Assembly: GCF_002847305.1 (NCBI RefSeq)
Contig: NZ_CP025408.1
Location: forward strand, 790,001 to 854,000
Length of the DNA stretch: 64,000 nucleotides
DNA from: Paracoccus tegillarcae
GTDB taxonomy: Bacteria; Pseudomonadota; Alphaproteobacteria; Rhodobacterales; Rhodobacteraceae
Direction: 5' to 3'
Under the pieces are notes generated by a model. It saw nothing but the letters and a program-made list of their open reading frames with translations, had not been told where the DNA came from and ran no database searches. Each line of letters starts with the position of its first letter. Within the stretch, counting starts at the first letter, position 1. Shown one piece after another: positions 43,155-53,648 of this stretch. The position numbers and the translations under genes were made by a program.

Positions 43155-44438
43155 ATGACACCGATTGCTCGTTTTATCGCGGCCTCTGGCCTGACCAATC
43201 TGGGCGACGGCGTTGCCATCGTCGCCTGGGGCTGGATCGCCACGCAACTGACCCGCGACCCGCTGCTGATCGCTCTGGTGCCGGTGGCGCTCAAGGCGCC
43301 CTGGTTTGTCTTTTCGCTACCCGCCGGGATCATCGTCGACCGTTTTGACCGCCGCAAACTGATCCTGGCCGCCGATATTCTGCGCACGCTGGCCTATACG
43401 GCCGCGGGCGTGTTGATCTGGTTGTCCCTGCCTTTTGATGCGCCGCCTTTGCGCGGCACTGACCGCCCCGACATCTTTGTGCTGATCGCGTTCTGCGCCA
43501 CCACCGTCGGCATGGCCGAGGTGCTGCGCGACAACGCAGCGCAAACCATGCTGCCTGCATTGATCCCCGATGCCGGGCTAGAGCGCGCCAATGGCCGGCT
43601 GTGGTCGGTCGAGTTCGTGATGAACAATTTCATCGGCACTGCCGCCGCTGGTCTGCTGCTGGGGATCTCTCTGGCCTTGCCCTTCGGTGTCAATGCAGCC
43701 GCCATGGCGTTGGCCGTGGCACTGGTTGCTGGGCTGCAAGGCGATTTCCGCGCAGATCCCGAGGCGGTGACTGAACGCAAGCATTGGCGCGAGGAACTGC
43801 GCGAGGGACTTGCCTTCCTCTTGTCCAATCCGATCCTGCGCAAGCTTGCAATCCTGACCGGCCTCTTCAACTTCGCCTTCGAGGCGATGATGGTCACCTT
43901 GGTCCTGATCGTGCAGGAACGGTTGCAACTGGGTCCTCTGGCCCTGTCGGCTATCATGGCGGCGGGGGGCGTGGGTGGCGTGCTGGCGGGGCTGACGAAC
44001 GACCGTTTCGTCACCTGGCTGGGCCGGTCGAGGCTGTTGCAAATTGCGATGGCCGGCGCGCTGGCCTTTCCGCTGACAGTGCTGATCTCGGGGCCGGGTA
44101 CGGCAGGGCTGGCCATCATCTGCGCGGGTTTCTTTGTCAGCGAATTCGGCGGCGTGCTGTGGAACACCGTCTCGGTCAGCTATCGCCAACGCCATATCCC
44201 ACGCCGCCTGCTGGGTCGGGTGAATTCGGCCTATCGGCTGTTTGCCATCGGCATGGCGCCTCTGGGAATGCTGACCGCCGGTCTGCTGACCCGCTTTGTC
44301 GGCGATCAGGCCGGGCGGCAACCCGCACTGCTGTCGCCCTATGTGCTGGGCCTTGCCGTGTTTGTGGTGACCATTCTGGTCTATTGGTGCTTTCTCGGTC
44401 GCGCCTTTGCCGTTGAGCCGGACGAAACCCCGCGCTAG
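43155..44438 (+). CDS. MFS transporter, EntS-like
   Basis: A 427-residue major facilitator protein with 10-12 membrane segments. The loop between helices 2 and 3 has the MFS motif AGIIVDRFDRRKLI. The central cytoplasmic loop (about residues 200-225) and the GRVNSAYRLFAIGMAPLG segment are typical of the enterobactin-exporter/MFS_3 group. Likely a drug or metabolite exporter; the substrate is unknown. It is followed by maeB in the same direction after 27 bases. Confidence 0.82.
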   Translation: MTPIARFIAASGLTNLGDGVAIVAWGWIATQLTRDPLLIALVPVALKAPWFVFSLPAGIIVDRFDRRKLILAADILRTLAYTAAGVLIWLSLPFDAPPLRGTDRPDIFVLIAFCATTVGMAEVLRDNAAQTMLPALIPDAGLERANGRLWSVEFVMNNFIGTAAAGLLLGISLALPFGVNAAAMALAVALVAGLQGDFRADPEAVTERKHWREELREGLAFLLSNPILRKLAILTGLFNFAFEAMMVTLVLIVQERLQLGPLALSAIMAAGGVGGVLAGLTNDRFVTWLGRSRLLQIAMAGALAFPLTVLISGPGTAGLAIICAGFFVSEFGGVLWNTVSVSYRQRHIPRRLLGRVNSAYRLFAIGMAPLGMLTAGLLTRFVGDQAGRQPALLSPYVLGLAVFVVTILVYWCFLGRAFAVEPDETPR

Positions 44439-44465
44439 TCAGGTGTCACGCTAGGGGAGCCATCG

Positions 44466-46745
44466 ATGACCGAAAAAAAGACACACCGCGCGCGCATTAC
44501 GCCCGAAGAGGCGCTGGCCTATCATATGGAGCCGCGTCCGGGGAAATACGACATCGTCGCTTCGACCCCGATGACCACGCAGCGCGACCTGTCGCTGGCC
44601 TATTCGCCCGGTGTCGCCGTTCCCGTCGAGGCCATCGCTGAAAACCCCGAAACCGCCTATGACTATACCACCAAGGGCAACATGGTCGCCGTGATATCGA
44701 ATGGCACCGCGATCCTTGGCCTTGGCAATCTGGGCGCGCTGGCATCCAAGCCCGTGATGGAGGGCAAGGCGGTGCTGTTCAAGCGCTTTGCCGATGTGAA
44801 CGCGATCGATATTGAACTGGATACCGAAGACGCGGATGAGATCATTCAGGCCGTCCGCCTGATGGGTCCAACCTTCGGCGGCATCAATCTGGAAGACATC
44901 AAGGCGCCCGAGTGCTTTATCATCGAGCAGCGCCTGAAAGAGATCATGGATATCCCCGTCTTCCACGATGACCAGCACGGCACGGCGGTGATCTGCGCGG
45001 CCGGGCTGATCAATGCGCTGGAACTGTCGGGCAAGAAGATCGAGGATGTGAAGATCGTTCTGAACGGCGCGGGCGCTGCCGGGATCGCCTGCCTGGAATT
45101 GCTGAAATCCATGGGCGCGCGGCATGAGCACTGCATCATGTGCGACACCAAGGGCGTGATCTATCAGGGCCGCACCGAAGGCATGAACCAGTGGAAATCG
45201 GCCCATGCGATCGTGACCGAGGCGCGGTCGCTAGAGGATGCAATGCAGGGCGCGGATGTGTTTCTGGGGGTCAGCGCCAAGAACGCGGTGACGCAGGATA
45301 TGGTGCTGTCAATGGCCGACAATCCGGTCATCTTTGCGATGGCCAACCCGGACCCGGAAATCACCCCCGAGGATGCCCATGCCGTCCGCCCCGATGCCAT
45401 CGTCGCCACCGGGCGCAGCGATTACCCCAATCAGGTCAACAATGTTCTGGGCTTCCCCTATCTGTTCCGGGGTGCGCTGGATATCCACGCCCGCGCCATC
45501 AATGACGAGATGAAAATCGCCTGCGCCCGCGCCCTGGCAGAACTGGCCCGCGAGGACGTGCCCGACGAGGTTGCCGTGGCTTACGGTCGCAAGCTGCAGT
45601 TCGGTCGCGACTACATCATCCCGACGCCCTTTGACCCGCGCCTGATCCATGTCGTGCCGCCTGCCGTTGCACGCGCAGGCATGGATACCGGCGTCGCGCG
45701 GCGGCCAATCATCGACATGGAAAGCTATATCCAGTCGTTGCAGGCGCGGATGGATCCGACGGCATCGATCTTGCAGGCGATCCACGCCCGCGCGCGGCAA
45801 AAGCAGGCGCGGATGATCTTTGCCGAGGGCGACGATCCGCGCGTTCTGCGCGCCGCAGTTGCCTGGCAGCGCGGCGGTATGGGGCAGGCCATCGTGGTCG
45901 GCCGCGAATCCGATGTGAAGGAAAAGCTCGAGGCCGCAGGTCTGGCCGATGCCGTGCGCGAGATCAACGTCGTCAATGCCAGCAACACCCGCCATCTGGA
46001 TGCCTATCACCAGCATCTCTACACCCGCCTGCAGCGGCAGGGCATCGACCGCGAAGACGCTCATAAGCTGGCCAACAGGGATCGACATGTCTTTGCCGCG
46101 CTGATGCTGGCTCATGGCCATGGCGACGGGCTGGTTACCGGGGCCACGCGCAAGTCCGCGCATGTGCTGGCGCAGATCAACAATGTCGTCGATGCCCGCC
46201 CCGAAGACGGCGCGGTGGGCATCACCGCCGTGCTGCACAAGGGGCGCATCGTGATGATCGGCGACACGCTGGTTCATGAATGGCCCGAAGCCGAGGATCT
46301 GGCCGATATCGCCACCCGAGGTGCTCATGTCGCCCGCGAGCTGGGGCTGGAACCACGCGTGGCCTTTCTGTCCTTCTCGAATTTCGGCTACCCGCTAAGC
46401 GAACGCGCCATCAAGATGGCCGAGGCGCCCAAGGTTCTGGACGCCCGCAAGGTCGATTTCGAATATGAGGGCGAGATGACGGTGGATGTGGCCCTGAACC
46501 CCGAGGCGGCGGCGCGCTATCCCTTTAGCCGCCTGACCGGCCCGGCGAATGTGCTGGTCGTGCCGGCGCGACACTCGGCCAGTATCTCGGTCAAGCTGAT
46601 GCAGGAAATGGCCGGCGCAACGGTGATCGGTCCGATCCTGACCGGCGTGCCGCAGCCGATCCAGATCTGTTCAACCAGTTCGACGGTGAACGATATCCTG
46701 AACATGGCGGCCATCGCCGCAGGCGGGCTGGGTCAGGTCAAGTAG
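44466..46745 (+). CDS. maeB: NADP-dependent malic enzyme with phosphotransacetylase-like domain
   Basis: A 759-residue two-domain enzyme. The malic enzyme part (to about 430) has SLAYSPGVAVP, FHDDQHGTAVI, the NADP-binding VLNGAGAAGIACLELL and FAMANPDPEITPEDA. The C-terminal third (about 440-759) resembles phosphate acetyltransferase (MIFAEGDDPRVLRAA, GVPQPIQICSTSSTVNDI), which is regulatory in MaeB proteins. It converts malate to pyruvate, CO2 and NADPH. AGGGGAGCC precedes the ATG. The last 8 bases overlap the end of a convergent gene. Confidence 0.95.
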   Translation: MTEKKTHRARITPEEALAYHMEPRPGKYDIVASTPMTTQRDLSLAYSPGVAVPVEAIAENPETAYDYTTKGNMVAVISNGTAILGLGNLGALASKPVMEGKAVLFKRFADVNAIDIELDTEDADEIIQAVRLMGPTFGGINLEDIKAPECFIIEQRLKEIMDIPVFHDDQHGTAVICAAGLINALELSGKKIEDVKIVLNGAGAAGIACLELLKSMGARHEHCIMCDTKGVIYQGRTEGMNQWKSAHAIVTEARSLEDAMQGADVFLGVSAKNAVTQDMVLSMADNPVIFAMANPDPEITPEDAHAVRPDAIVATGRSDYPNQVNNVLGFPYLFRGALDIHARAINDEMKIACARALAELAREDVPDEVAVAYGRKLQFGRDYIIPTPFDPRLIHVVPPAVARAGMDTGVARRPIIDMESYIQSLQARMDPTASILQAIHARARQKQARMIFAEGDDPRVLRAAVAWQRGGMGQAIVVGRESDVKEKLEAAGLADAVREINVVNASNTRHLDAYHQHLYTRLQRQGIDREDAHKLANRDRHVFAALMLAHGHGDGLVTGATRKSAHVLAQINNVVDARPEDGAVGITAVLHKGRIVMIGDTLVHEWPEAEDLADIATRGAHVARELGLEPRVAFLSFSNFGYPLSERAIKMAEAPKVLDARKVDFEYEGEMTVDVALNPEAAARYPFSRLTGPANVLVVPARHSASISVKLMQEMAGATVIGPILTGVPQPIQICSTSSTVNDILNMAAIAAGGLGQVK

Positions 46746-47562
46746 CCGGCGGCTTGTGCGGCAGCGGCTCGCCGGTGGCGGGCGCGCTGTCCGGACGAAT
46801 CCCATGCCGGGCGGCGGCGCGTGCCAGCCACGAGTTCGGCGGCGGCAGGCCCTGCCAATAGGTCGCCATGACCCGCTTGGTCACACCGAAGATATGCACC
46901 GAGAGCGTGTCGGGGCCGCTGATCGCCGTATCTGGCAGGCCGGGACGCCACAGTTTCGCCAGCGTCTGACGGAACAGCGGGTAAAAGACCGGCGGCGGGC
47001 TGGCACGGCTAATTTCGCCGCTGGATTGCAGCGCATGGGTCAGCAGGCGCGGCCCGGTATCGCCCCAGGGCAAATCGGCTGGCCCGCGCACTGCACTTGC
47101 CGGCCTCTTGGACCATGGCGGGCGCAAGTCATCGCCGGCAAGGAAATCGGCCATGTCGCGCAGCGCGGCTGACGCAGGCGGCAATGCCAGAACACCCGAC
47201 AAGACCCCGCCCTCGCCATTCTCGCCAAACGCATAGCCATCGGGAAAGTCGTAGGGCCGCAGGCAATAGGCATCCAGATCGGCCCAGATGACTGCGTGAT
47301 CCTGCAACAACCGGATGCGGAACAGATCGGACCAGACGGCCAGTTGCTTGCGGGTCGGATCGGCGCTGACAAAGGCTGGACGCGCCATGACCTCATCCGC
47401 GTCGCGCGTGGTGGTGCCTTCTGGCACCCCCTTGACCGCATGGCCCAGATACAGCGTGAAATCGCAGCCCTGATCCAGATAGGACAGGATCACCATCTGT
47501 TCGACAAAGCTCAGGTCCTCACCCGCCCAGAAGGCTGCGACGGGATGAGACCAGCCGTTCAT
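46738..47562 (-). CDS. Glycosyltransferase-like protein (DXD sugar-binding type)
   Basis: A 274-residue protein with [17 protein letters not shown] followed by [13 protein letters not shown], the pattern of glycosyltransferases with a DxD metal/nucleotide-sugar motif (capsule and alpha-1,4-type families). A signal or membrane anchor is absent, so it is probably cytoplasmic. Acceptor and sugar are unknown. Its start overlaps the trhO stop (ATGA), so the two are co-transcribed, and its stop overlaps convergent maeB by 8 bases. Confidence 0.75.
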   Translation of the reverse strand: MNGWSHPVAAFWAGEDLSFVEQMVILSYLDQGCDFTLYLGHAVKGVPEGTTTRDADEVMARPAFVSADPTRKQLAVWSDLFRIRLLQDHAVIWADLDAYCLRPYDFPDGYAFGENGEGGVLSGVLALPPASAALRDMADFLAGDDLRPPWSKRPASAVRGPADLPWGDTGPRLLTHALQSSGEISRASPPPVFYPLFRQTLAKLWRPGLPDTAISGPDTLSVHIFGVTKRVMATYWQGLPPPNSWLARAAARHGIRPDSAPATGEPLPHKPPAT

Positions 47563-48461
47563 TCGCCGAAATGTGCGGTGCCACGGTCGCGGGCTAGCGC
47601 GATCTGTTTTTGGCGTTCACGATAGCGGTCGCGGTCGGCGTCGGAATGGCTGCCGATACAGCGGTGACAACTGACGCCTTCCTCGAATTCGGGCCGGTCA
47701 AGGTCGTCTGGCGCCAGAGGCCGGCGGCACGCAAAGCACATCACGTGCGGCCCCTGCTGCAAGCCATGACCAAGGCTGACCCGCTGATCAAAGACAAAGC
47801 ATTCGCCCTGCCATTTGCTGTCAGCCTCGGGCACATCCTCCAGATATTTCAGGATGCCGCCTTTCAGGTGAAACACCTCTTCCACGCCTTCGCCCAGCAG
47901 GAAATTCGTCGATTTCTCGCAGCGGATGCCGCCGGTGCAGAACATCGCGATCCGCTTGTTATGAAAGCGCTGAGCATTCTCGCGCCACCATGCCGGGAAA
48001 TCGCGGAACGATTGGGTGCCGGGATCGACCGCGCCCTCGAATGTGCCGATCTGCACCTCGTAATCGTTGCGCGTGTCGATCACCACGACATCGGGCGCGC
48101 TGATCAACGCGTTCCAATCGCCGGGTTCCACATAATGGCCTGTGCCCGCCATGGGGTCCACGTCGGGCTGACCCATGGTCACGATCTCTTGCTTCAACCG
48201 AACCTTGAGGCGGGCGAACGGCATCTTGGCCGCCGTGCTTTCCTTCCATTCCAGATCGGCGCAGCCGGGCAGAGCGCGGATTTGGGCCAGTGCTGCATCA
48301 ATGCCCGCCCGGCTGCCCGCAATGGTGCCGTTGATCCCCTCGCGCGCCAGCAGCAGCGTGCCCTTGACCCCAGCCGCCTCGCAGACGGCCAGCAGCGGGC
48401 CGCGCAGCGCGGCGGGGTCAGGGAAGCGGGCAAAGTGGTAAAGTGCGGCAACGATCATCAT
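47559..48461 (-). CDS. trhO: tRNA uridine-34 hydroxylase (rhodanese-domain)
   Basis: A 300-residue protein of the TrhO (YceA) family: an N-terminal acylphosphatase-like domain ([14 protein letters not shown]), a rhodanese domain with active-site [10 protein letters not shown], and a C-terminal cysteine-rich zinc region ([12 protein letters not shown]). TrhO makes 5-hydroxyuridine at tRNA position 34. The start is uncertain: ATG at 48461 or 48458 gives the usual opening MIVAALYHF, while earlier ATGs at 48473 and 48497 lie inside or before a hairpin. I use 48461. Confidence 0.88.
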   Translation of the reverse strand: MMIVAALYHFARFPDPAALRGPLLAVCEAAGVKGTLLLAREGINGTIAGSRAGIDAALAQIRALPGCADLEWKESTAAKMPFARLKVRLKQEIVTMGQPDVDPMAGTGHYVEPGDWNALISAPDVVVIDTRNDYEVQIGTFEGAVDPGTQSFRDFPAWWRENAQRFHNKRIAMFCTGGIRCEKSTNFLLGEGVEEVFHLKGGILKYLEDVPEADSKWQGECFVFDQRVSLGHGLQQGPHVMCFACRRPLAPDDLDRPEFEEGVSCHRCIGSHSDADRDRYRERQKQIALARDRGTAHFGE

Positions 48462-48492
48462 GGGCGGGGCCATAGCGCGCAAGGCCCCGCCC
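48462..48492 (-). terminator. Strong GC hairpin between SLC13 gene and trhO
   Basis: A perfect 10-bp inverted repeat GGGCGGGGCC / GGCCCCGCCC with an 11-base loop. It starts 12 bases after the stop of the leftward transporter gene and ends directly at the first trhO ATG. It lacks a T run, so it may be a weak terminator, an attenuator, or a structure affecting trhO start. Confidence 0.5.
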
Positions 48493-48503
48493 GGCAAGCA
48501 TTG

Positions 48504-50093
48504 TCAGAACTGCAGGCCCATCGCCCAGCCCCCCAGCAGATAGCAAAACAGCGTGATCAGCACGATCCCGGTGATATTCAGGATCAACCCGCCCCGCGCC
48601 ATCTGCGCGATCGTCACCGCGCCCGAGCCAAAGACAATGGCGTTGGGCGGCGTACCAACCGGCAGCATAAAGGCGCAGGTTGCGGCGAAGGCCGCCGGGA
48701 TCAGCAGCGTCATCGGATCGGCACCGATGCCCACGGCCACCCCGCCCAAGATCGGGATAAAGGTCGCCGCCGTCGCCGTGTTGGACGTCACCTCGGTCAG
48801 GAACAGGATGATCGTCACCACCGCAACGACCAGCGCAACCGTCGACAAGGCGCCCAGGCCCTGCACCTGCTGGCCGAACCAACTGTCCAGACCCGATGCG
48901 GCCACGGCCGACGCAAGGCTAAGGCCACCGCCGAACAACAACAGCACGCCCCAGGGCAGGCCATTCTCGGCATCCTTCCACTCCAGCACCATCTTGCCAC
49001 GGCCCTGTCCCGGCAGGATGAACAGCGTGATACCGGCGGCGATGGCGATGGCGGTGTCATCCAGGCCGTCCATGAAGCCCAATCCCGGAATATTGGCCAG
49101 CAATCCCGGCACCACCCACAGGAAGGCCGCGCTGCCAAAGACGACCATCACCATCTTTTCGCCCTGACTAAGCGTCCCCAGCTTGCCGATCTCATCCTCG
49201 ATCATTTGCTGACCGCCCTCGATATCGGGCAGGTTGAAGCGATAGAGAACCCTGGTCATCAGCACCCAGCCAATGAGGATAAAGGTCAAGGCCAAGGGCA
49301 CACCGACCATCATCCATTCAAGAAACCCGATCTGGCGACCCAACTCGTCGGCGGCGTAGCCGGCGACGATGGCATTGGGTGGGCTGCCCAGCAGCGTGCC
49401 CAGCCCGCCCATGCTGGCCGACCATGCAATCGCCAGCACAAGGCAAACGCCAAAGGCCTTGGTGTCGGGGTCCGAGATCACTTCGCTGATCTTGTGCCCG
49501 TCAGCCAGCTTGGCGGCCAGATCCTCGCCCGTCGCCGTGGCATGACGCTCGGCCACCAGCGCCAGAATGGACAGGCCGATGGGCAGCATCATCAGCGTGG
49601 TGGCGGTGTTGGACACCCACATCGACAGAAAACCCGTGGCCAGCATCATCCCCAGGATGATCCGGCGCGGCTGCACGCCCACCCGCGCCAGGGTCATCAG
49701 CGCGACCCGGCGATGCAGGTTCCATTTTTCCATCGCAATCGCGATCAGAAAACCGCCCAGAAACAGGAACACGATGGAACTGGCATAGGGCGACGTTGCC
49801 TCGGATACCGTGCGCTCTGTCAGCAAGGGGATCAGCACGATCGGCAACAGCGAGGTCGCGGCCAGCGGGATGGCCTCGGTCATCCACCAGATCGCCATCA
49901 GCGTGCCGACGGCTGCAACAATGCGCGCATCCGGGGTCAGCCCTTCGGACCCGCCCAGCAGCAACCAGACCAGCAGTGCAACGACAAGGCCCGCGATTCG
50001 TGCGCCCCAGATGAACCTGGAGGACGGCGTATCGGGATCGCCGTCAAAGTCCTCGAACTCGCCCTGCTGGTGGAAATCCTCGTTCAGGCCCAT
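48504..50093 (-). CDS. SLC13/DASS-family anion transporter
   Basis: A 529-residue sodium-coupled carrier of the divalent anion:sodium symporter family, with about 11-13 membrane helices. The two SNT-type substrate/sodium motifs are visible: MWVSNTATTLMMLP and LTEVTSNTATAATF. The N-terminal 28 residues are acidic and polar. Members carry dicarboxylates, citrate or sulfate; the substrate here is not clear. The neighbouring maeB would fit a dicarboxylate carrier, but that is only circumstantial. Confidence 0.87.
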   Translation of the reverse strand: MGLNEDFHQQGEFEDFDGDPDTPSSRFIWGARIAGLVVALLVWLLLGGSEGLTPDARIVAAVGTLMAIWWMTEAIPLAATSLLPIVLIPLLTERTVSEATSPYASSIVFLFLGGFLIAIAMEKWNLHRRVALMTLARVGVQPRRIILGMMLATGFLSMWVSNTATTLMMLPIGLSILALVAERHATATGEDLAAKLADGHKISEVISDPDTKAFGVCLVLAIAWSASMGGLGTLLGSPPNAIVAGYAADELGRQIGFLEWMMVGVPLALTFILIGWVLMTRVLYRFNLPDIEGGQQMIEDEIGKLGTLSQGEKMVMVVFGSAAFLWVVPGLLANIPGLGFMDGLDDTAIAIAAGITLFILPGQGRGKMVLEWKDAENGLPWGVLLLFGGGLSLASAVAASGLDSWFGQQVQGLGALSTVALVVAVVTIILFLTEVTSNTATAATFIPILGGVAVGIGADPMTLLIPAAFAATCAFMLPVGTPPNAIVFGSGAVTIAQMARGGLILNITGIVLITLFCYLLGGWAMGLQF

Positions 50094-50249
50094 GTCGATT
50101 CCCTCCCACTCGTATTAAACCATTGGTTGAATGCTAGCGCAGTGAGGCAAGCCGGTCTATCCATCACGTCGCCCGCGCGAGATCAGGCAGGGATTGACGC
50201 CCGCTGACGCAGTTTCTACGCATAGAAAGCATAAAAACAGGAGGCGCGA

Positions 50250-50855
50250 ATGCCCGGCGCGCAAAACGCACTGATCGTCGTCGACATGCAGAACGATTTC
50301 TGCCCGGGCGGCGCATTGGCCGTGGCGGGGGGCGATGAGATCGTGCAGCCGATCAACCGGCTGATGCAGAATTTCGACGCTGTCATCCTGACCCAGGACT
50401 GGCATCCCGCCGATCACACCAGCTTTGCCGAGAACCATCCGGGCGCCGAGCCCTTCTCGGTGGTCGAGATGCCATACGGCCAACAAGTGCTATGGCCCGC
50501 GCATTGCATTCAAGGCAGCAATGGTGCCGCGTTTCATCCGGATCTGGACGTGAACCGCGCTGATCTGATCCTGCGCAAGGGCTTTCGCAGCGGGATCGAC
50601 AGCTATTCCGCGTTTTTCGAAAATGATCAGCAAACCCCAACCGGGCTCGAGGGCTATTTGCGTGAACGCGGGTTCGACGCCCTGACGCTGGTGGGACTTG
50701 CGCATGATTTCTGCGTCGCCTGGAGCGCGCGTGACGGGGCCAAGCTGGGCTTTCAGGTCACCGTGATCGAGGATGCAACCCGCGCCATCGACCTGGATGG
50801 CAGCCGCAACAAAGCCCGCCAAGACATGCGTGACGCCGGAGTGGAACTGAAATGA
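50250..50855 (+). CDS. pncA: Nicotinamidase
   Basis: A 201-residue cysteine hydrolase. It starts with [18 protein letters not shown] (catalytic Asp), has the zinc-binding [10 protein letters not shown], the catalytic lysine in LILRKGF and the cysteine in VGLAHDFCV. It converts nicotinamide to nicotinate. AGGAGG lies before the ATG. The stop overlaps pncB (ATGA), coupling the two enzymes of the NAD salvage (Preiss-Handler) route. Confidence 0.95.
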   Translation: MPGAQNALIVVDMQNDFCPGGALAVAGGDEIVQPINRLMQNFDAVILTQDWHPADHTSFAENHPGAEPFSVVEMPYGQQVLWPAHCIQGSNGAAFHPDLDVNRADLILRKGFRSGIDSYSAFFENDQQTPTGLEGYLRERGFDALTLVGLAHDFCVAWSARDGAKLGFQVTVIEDATRAIDLDGSRNKARQDMRDAGVELK

Positions 50856-52156
50856 GCGGCCAGATGACCGATATCGCCACGCGGGTCTATAACCACAAAT
50901 GGAAGATCGATCCGATCGTCCGCTCGCTGATTGACACCGATTTCTACAAGCTGCTGATGTGCCAGTCGGTGTTTCGCAACCGCGCTGACACCGACGTATC
51001 CTTCAGCCTGATCAACCGGACCAAGTCGATCAAATTGGCCGAGTTGATTGACGAGGGCGAGTTGCGCGAACAGCTGGATCACGTGCGCGGCCTGTCGCTG
51101 GCGCGCGGTGAAAGCACCTGGCTGCGCGGCAATATGTTTTACGGCAAGCGCCAGATGTTCCGCTCGGACTTCATGGAGTTTCTCGAAGGGGTGCGGCTGC
51201 CCGCCTATCATCTGGAAAAGCGCGATGGCCAGTACGAGTTGACCTTCGAGGGCAAATGGCCCGAAGTCATGCTGTGGGAGGTCCCTGCCCTGGCCATCCT
51301 GATGGAACTGCGCTCGCGTGCCGTCTTGAAGGATATGGACCGCTTCGAACTGCAGGTCCTTTATGCCCGGGCGATGACCCGGCTTTGGGAAAAGATCCAG
51401 ACATTGCGCGAACTGCCCGACCTGCGCATCGCCGATTTCGGCACGCGGCGGCGGCACAGTTTCCTGTGGCAGGATTGGTGTGTGCAGGCAATGATCGCCG
51501 GTCTGGGTGATCGCTTTACCGGCACCTCGAACTGCCTGATCGCCATGCGGCAGGATATCGAGGCCATCGGAACCAACGCGCATGAGCTGCCCATGGTCTA
51601 TGCCGCGCTGGCCGATAGCGACGCCGAACTGCGTCAGGCACCCTATGACGTGCTGGCCGATTGGCACGAGGAACATGAGGGAAACCTGCGGATCATCCTG
51701 CCAGACACATATGGAACCAAGGGTTTTCTGGCCGGCGCACCCGACTGGCTGGCGGGCTGGACCGGTATCCGCATCGACAGCGGCGATCCCGCCGAGGGCG
51801 CGGAAACCGCGATACGCTGGTGGCAAGAGCGTGGCGAGGACCCGAAACAAAAGCTGGTCATCTTTTCGGACGGGCTGGATGAGAACAAGATCATCCGGCT
51901 TTACAGGCAGTTCCATGGCCGGACCAGGGTCAGCTTTGGCTGGGGCACGCTGCTGACCAATGACTTCCGTGGACTGGTCCCCGGCGATGGGCTGGCACCG
52001 TTCAGTCTGGTCTGCAAGGCGGTCTCGGCCAATGGACGGCCAACCGTCAAGCTGTCTGACAATCCGGCCAAGGCCATGGGTCCGACCGATGAGGTTACAC
52101 GATACAAGCGCGTTTTCGGCGTCGGACAGCAAGAAGAGTTGGACGTGATCGTCTGA
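50852..52156 (+). CDS. pncB: Nicotinate phosphoribosyltransferase
   Basis: A 434-residue enzyme with the family's opening [16 protein letters not shown], then [35 protein letters not shown], and the PRPP-binding/autophosphorylation region IRIDSGDP and [11 protein letters not shown]. It makes nicotinate mononucleotide from nicotinate, PRPP and ATP. It overlaps pncA by 4 bases. Confidence 0.95.
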   Translation: MSGQMTDIATRVYNHKWKIDPIVRSLIDTDFYKLLMCQSVFRNRADTDVSFSLINRTKSIKLAELIDEGELREQLDHVRGLSLARGESTWLRGNMFYGKRQMFRSDFMEFLEGVRLPAYHLEKRDGQYELTFEGKWPEVMLWEVPALAILMELRSRAVLKDMDRFELQVLYARAMTRLWEKIQTLRELPDLRIADFGTRRRHSFLWQDWCVQAMIAGLGDRFTGTSNCLIAMRQDIEAIGTNAHELPMVYAALADSDAELRQAPYDVLADWHEEHEGNLRIILPDTYGTKGFLAGAPDWLAGWTGIRIDSGDPAEGAETAIRWWQERGEDPKQKLVIFSDGLDENKIIRLYRQFHGRTRVSFGWGTLLTNDFRGLVPGDGLAPFSLVCKAVSANGRPTVKLSDNPAKAMGPTDEVTRYKRVFGVGQQEELDVIV

Positions 52157-52169
52157 GGCTGGCTGCGGC

Positions 52170-53618
52170 TCAGCCGCCCAGCAACCACTGGCTGGCGGAC
52201 TGGACAGCGGCAGATAACAGCGCCGCCGCCGGGACCGTGATCAGCCAGGCGGCGATGATCGTGGTCAGATAGCTGCGGCGCACCAGCAACCGGCGGCGGT
52301 ACTCGGCCGCCGGCAACGCGTCGCGGCCTTTGCGGCGACGTCGGTCATACCATTCGCGGAAGAAACCGACACCAAAGACACCACCGACCGCGACATGCGT
52401 GCTGCTGACCGGCAAGCCGATCATCGAGGCCGCCAATATCGTCGTCGCCGTTCCTGCGGAAATGCAAAAGGCGCGAACCGGGTTCAGCCGGGTTATGCCG
52501 GTACCGACCATCTGGACCAGCCGCCCGCCGAAAAGAATTGTGCCCAAGGCGATGCCCACACCCGCCAGCAACAGGGCAAGAAAGGGCAGATCGACTGCCC
52601 TGCCCGACAGGATCGTGCCATGCAGGATCACGCTCAGCGGCCCGGCGACATTCGCCGCATCGTTGGCACCGTGGGCAAAACCCATCAGCGCTGCCGCCCA
52701 TAGCAGCGGCAGGCTGAACAGCCGCTTGATGGCCAGCTTGTCGCCACTCTGATCGGCGATTTCATCGGTCAGTCTGCGGGTGGCCCAGACCTGAACCGCC
52801 AAGGCCGTCAGACCTGCCGCCGCCACCACAATCACCGGCGACAGGCCGATGATCAGCAGCCCCAGATACAGTACGAACAGTGCCGTCATCAACGCGATCA
52901 GCGCAGGCAGCCATACCCGCGCAGCCTTGGCGGGATCGGCGGCCTCGTTCACCATCATACGGATCAAGGACAGCATTCCAGCCGCAATCAGACCTGCCAG
53001 CAGCGGCGCCACAACCCAGCCAAGCGCGATGACGGCGATGCTGTCCCAGACAAAGGCACCCGGCCCGAATGCGACCAGCCCGGCACCTGCGATCCCGCCG
53101 ATAATGGATTGCGTCGTACTGACGGGCAGCCCCCGCCAACTGGCAAAACTGATCCAGACCGCAGCACCCAGCAGCGCCGATAGCATGACCTGAGGCAAAC
53201 CAGCGGTCATCACCGCATCCGAAACCGCGCCAGGCTGGATAATCCCGCCCGCGATACGGTCCGAAACCGCGTCACCTGCCAGCAGCGCGCCTGCGACCTC
53301 TGCCGCCGCGACGATCATCAGGCCGGCGACCAAGGGCACCGCGCCGGATCCCACAGCCGGCGCCAGCGAGTTGGCAACGTCATTCGAGCCGATGGACAGC
53401 GCGAGATAAGCGGCAACCGCGATGGTTGCCGCAATCATCGCCAGATGCGGCTGCCCACCATAGACCCCGATTGCCAGCAGAGTCGCCGCCGCGATAAAGA
53501 TCAGCCCCGCACCAATCGCCAGCACCGGGCGGGCGGCCTGAACCTGCGCAAAACCGGCATTCGACAACCGGTTCAGATCCTTGTCCAAGATGCGATATTC
53601 GGTGCCGCGCCGCGCCAT
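52170..53618 (-). CDS. pit: Low-affinity inorganic phosphate transporter (PiT family)
   Basis: A 482-residue phosphate permease with duplicated family signatures: LSIGSNDVANSLAPAVGSG and GFAHGANDAANVAGPLSV, each followed later by GLPVSTTQSIIGG and GLPVSSTHVAVGG. About 10-12 membrane helices. It imports metal-phosphate with protons. It is convergent with pncB, 13 bases apart, and precedes nothing in its own direction. Confidence 0.93.
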   Translation of the reverse strand: MARRGTEYRILDKDLNRLSNAGFAQVQAARPVLAIGAGLIFIAAATLLAIGVYGGQPHLAMIAATIAVAAYLALSIGSNDVANSLAPAVGSGAVPLVAGLMIVAAAEVAGALLAGDAVSDRIAGGIIQPGAVSDAVMTAGLPQVMLSALLGAAVWISFASWRGLPVSTTQSIIGGIAGAGLVAFGPGAFVWDSIAVIALGWVVAPLLAGLIAAGMLSLIRMMVNEAADPAKAARVWLPALIALMTALFVLYLGLLIIGLSPVIVVAAAGLTALAVQVWATRRLTDEIADQSGDKLAIKRLFSLPLLWAAALMGFAHGANDAANVAGPLSVILHGTILSGRAVDLPFLALLLAGVGIALGTILFGGRLVQMVGTGITRLNPVRAFCISAGTATTILAASMIGLPVSSTHVAVGGVFGVGFFREWYDRRRRKGRDALPAAEYRRRLLVRRSYLTTIIAAWLITVPAAALLSAAVQSASQWLLGG

Positions 53619-53648
53619 CAGATCAGCTTCCGGGTCTCGATGCGCCGA

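Noticed and set aside
47610..50207. 865-codon open frame on the plus strand
   Set aside because: It runs antiparallel to trhO and the SLC13 transporter, is rich in His/Gln/Arg as expected for the reverse of membrane-protein codons, and has no domain or ribosome site.
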